From assembly GCF_013141825.1 (NCBI RefSeq), contig NZ_RZNH01000033.1, positions 1 through 61,071 on the forward strand: a stretch of 61,071 bases of DNA, in the 5' to 3' direction. The notes beneath the pieces were generated by a model, which searched no databases, was not told the origin of the DNA, and worked only from the letters and a program-made list of their open reading frames with translations. Source of the DNA: Marinifilum caeruleilacunae (GTDB taxonomy: Bacteria > Bacteroidota > Bacteroidia > Bacteroidales > Marinifilaceae). Of the stretch, positions 60,298 to 61,071 are shown piece by piece (the first letter of the stretch is position 1; the number at the start of each line of letters is the position of its first letter). The translations under genes were made by a program, and so were the position numbers.

Positions 60298-60603
60298 AAG
60301 GAAGACTTGTTACGTAATTTTTGAGTCTGTTTTCTTATCGACTCCAATAATGATTCACAAAATTAGAATTATTTTCTTACCGTTTTTAGAAGGATCCTAC
60401 ATTTTTTGAGAATTAAATTGGGAGCATCCAGATCATTTTTCCCAGGAAAAACGGCCATTATCATAAGCAAAATTAGAAGTTTTTAAAAGTTTGTAATTTT
60501 TTTTCAATTTCTTTTCGGTTTTATATCAAATTACCAACCAATGATATAAAGCAAATCACTCGTATTTCTTGGGTAAAATTCCTACAAATTCGGCGAAATT
60601 GAG
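60298..60603. other. 306-bp gap before the tRNA promoter
   Basis: No open frame of note and no structured element stands out. The minus-strand SDR leader occupies the left end; the rest is AT-rich. Confidence 0.45.
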
Positions 60604-60636
60604 TTTGCGATTTAAATTTAATCGCTCTATATTTGC
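60604..60636 (+). promoter_or_regulatory. Promoter of the tRNA-Lys array
   Basis: TTTG (60604-60607), a 20-bp spacer and TATATTTGC (60628-60636) fit the Bacteroidota consensus and lie 29 bp before the first tRNA. Confidence 0.72.
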
Positions 60637-60665
60637 ATCGCTTTTGAAAACAAAGCATACATGTT

Positions 60666-60738
60666 GATTCCTTAGCTCAGCTGGTAGAGCACAACACTTT
60701 TAATGTTGGGGTCCTGGGTTCGAACCCCAGAGGGATCA
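60666..60738 (+). tRNA. tRNA-Lys (UUU), copy 1
   Basis: 73-nt cloverleaf: acceptor GATTCCT/AGGGATC (with one T-G pair), D arm, anticodon loop CTTTTAA (anticodon UUU), T arm CTGGG-TTCGAAC-CCCAG, discriminator A. No encoded CCA. First copy behind the promoter. Confidence 0.97.
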
Positions 60739-60776
60739 CAAAAAGACAAGCAAAGTCTTTCCAATAAAATCAGCAC

Positions 60777-60849
60777 GATTCCTTAGCTCAGCTGGTAGAG
60801 CACAACACTTTTAATGTTGGGGTCCTGGGTTCGAACCCCAGAGGGATCA
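60777..60849 (+). tRNA. tRNA-Lys (UUU), copy 2
   Basis: Identical in sequence to copy 1, and 38 bp after it. The spacer contains an AAAGAC/GTCTTT hairpin, a likely processing signal. Confidence 0.97.
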
Positions 60850-60886
60850 CAAAAGACAAGCAAAGTCTTTCCAATAAAATCAGCAC

Positions 60887-60959
60887 GATTCCTTAGCTCA
60901 GCTGGTAGAGCACAACACTTTTAATGTTGGGGTCCTGGGTTCGAACCCCAGAGGGATCA
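60887..60959 (+). tRNA. tRNA-Lys (UUU), copy 3
   Basis: Identical to copies 1 and 2; same spacer with one base missing. Confidence 0.97.
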
Positions 60960-60997
60960 CGAAAAGACAAGCAAAGTCTTTCCAATAAAATCAGCAC

Positions 60998-61070
60998 GAT
61001 TCCTTAGCTCAGCTGGTAGAGCACAACACTTTTAATGTTGGGGTCCTGGGTTCGAACCCCAGAGGGATCA
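60998..61070 (+). tRNA. tRNA-Lys (UUU), copy 4
   Basis: Identical again and complete to the discriminator A at 61070, one base before the window edge; the array may continue. Confidence 0.96.
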
Positions 61071-61071
61071 C

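Larger units (their letters stand above)
60666..61071 (+). repeat. Tandem array of ~111-bp tRNA-Lys units
   Basis: Repeat period 111, 110 and 111 bp. The spacers are nearly identical and each holds a small hairpin (AAAGAC-aagcaa-GTCTTT), so the whole unit was duplicated, not only the tRNA. Confidence 0.95.

Noticed and set aside
60666-61071. CRISPR-like repeat array
   Set aside because: The repeats are tRNA genes with a perfect cloverleaf, and the spacers are identical rather than unique.

Overview
The window comes from an AT-rich member of the Bacteroidota. The evidence is several promoters of the TTTG / TAnnTTTG type, A-rich leaders instead of strong Shine-Dalgarno sites, a one-component-like sensor with a two-component propeller, TonB/M56/BlaI genes and LytS/LytTR signalling. 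Pta-AckA plus two phosphotransbutyrylases suggest a fermentative, probably facultatively anaerobic organism. A marine Marinilabiliales/Marinifilaceae-type genus would fit, but the genus cannot be fixed from the sequence. It is ordinary chromosome: I see no phage, transposase, integrase, plasmid or CRISPR array.

Layout. 0.5-14 kb: CsgG-like secreted protein, polyphosphate glucokinase, a large S9 peptidase, YafK-type L,D-transpeptidase, DAHP synthase, RsgA, two tandem FAD oxidoreductases, TrhO, a GNAT and a tRNA-dihydrouridine synthase. 14-22.8 kb: a 547-bp gap with a 110-nt palindromic element, then a co-directional run of poorly known genes (HEXXH membrane protein, a flotillin-like protein reduced to its N-terminus, a nitrilase-fold lipoprotein lacking its nucleophile, a possible papain-like lipoprotein, two paralogous outer-membrane barrels) ending at a terminator. 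22.9-25.5 kb: a compact membrane redox cluster around a ferric-reductase/Rieske fusion. 25.4-34.5 kb (minus strand): radical SAM protein, two ptb genes, an orphan propeller sensor kinase, ackA and pta. 34.7-42 kb: FAD/Fe-S dehydrogenase, LytS/LytTR pair, S41 peptidase. 42-44.2 kb: TPP riboswitch, terminator, tenA, thiD and a cysteine hydrolase. 44.2-48 kb: small unknown genes, DUF4434 and AGE epimerase. 48-51.2 kb: C_GCAxxG/Nudix pair, a folM-folX-folK tetrahydromonapterin-type operon, and a divergent B3/B4 gene. 51.2-56 kb: BlaI, an M56 peptidase with two TonB C-terminal domains, and three tandem TonB proteins. 56-61 kb: omega-amidase, acyltransferase, YitT, an ECF-sigma-like protein, SDR, and four identical tRNA-Lys(UUU) genes reaching the window edge.

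How it fits together. Pta/AckA and Ptb give substrate-level ATP from acyl-CoA. The thiamin operon is controlled by a textbook TPP attenuator. The most interesting candidate system is BlaI-M56(TonB2)-TonB x3: it carries three ACTA-N6-TAGT dyads (before blaI and before two of the tonB genes) with staphylococcal BlaI/MecI operator geometry, which suggests an envelope-sensing, protease-controlled switch of energy-transducer supply. The second candidate is the heme/Rieske membrane module at 22.9-25.5 kb.
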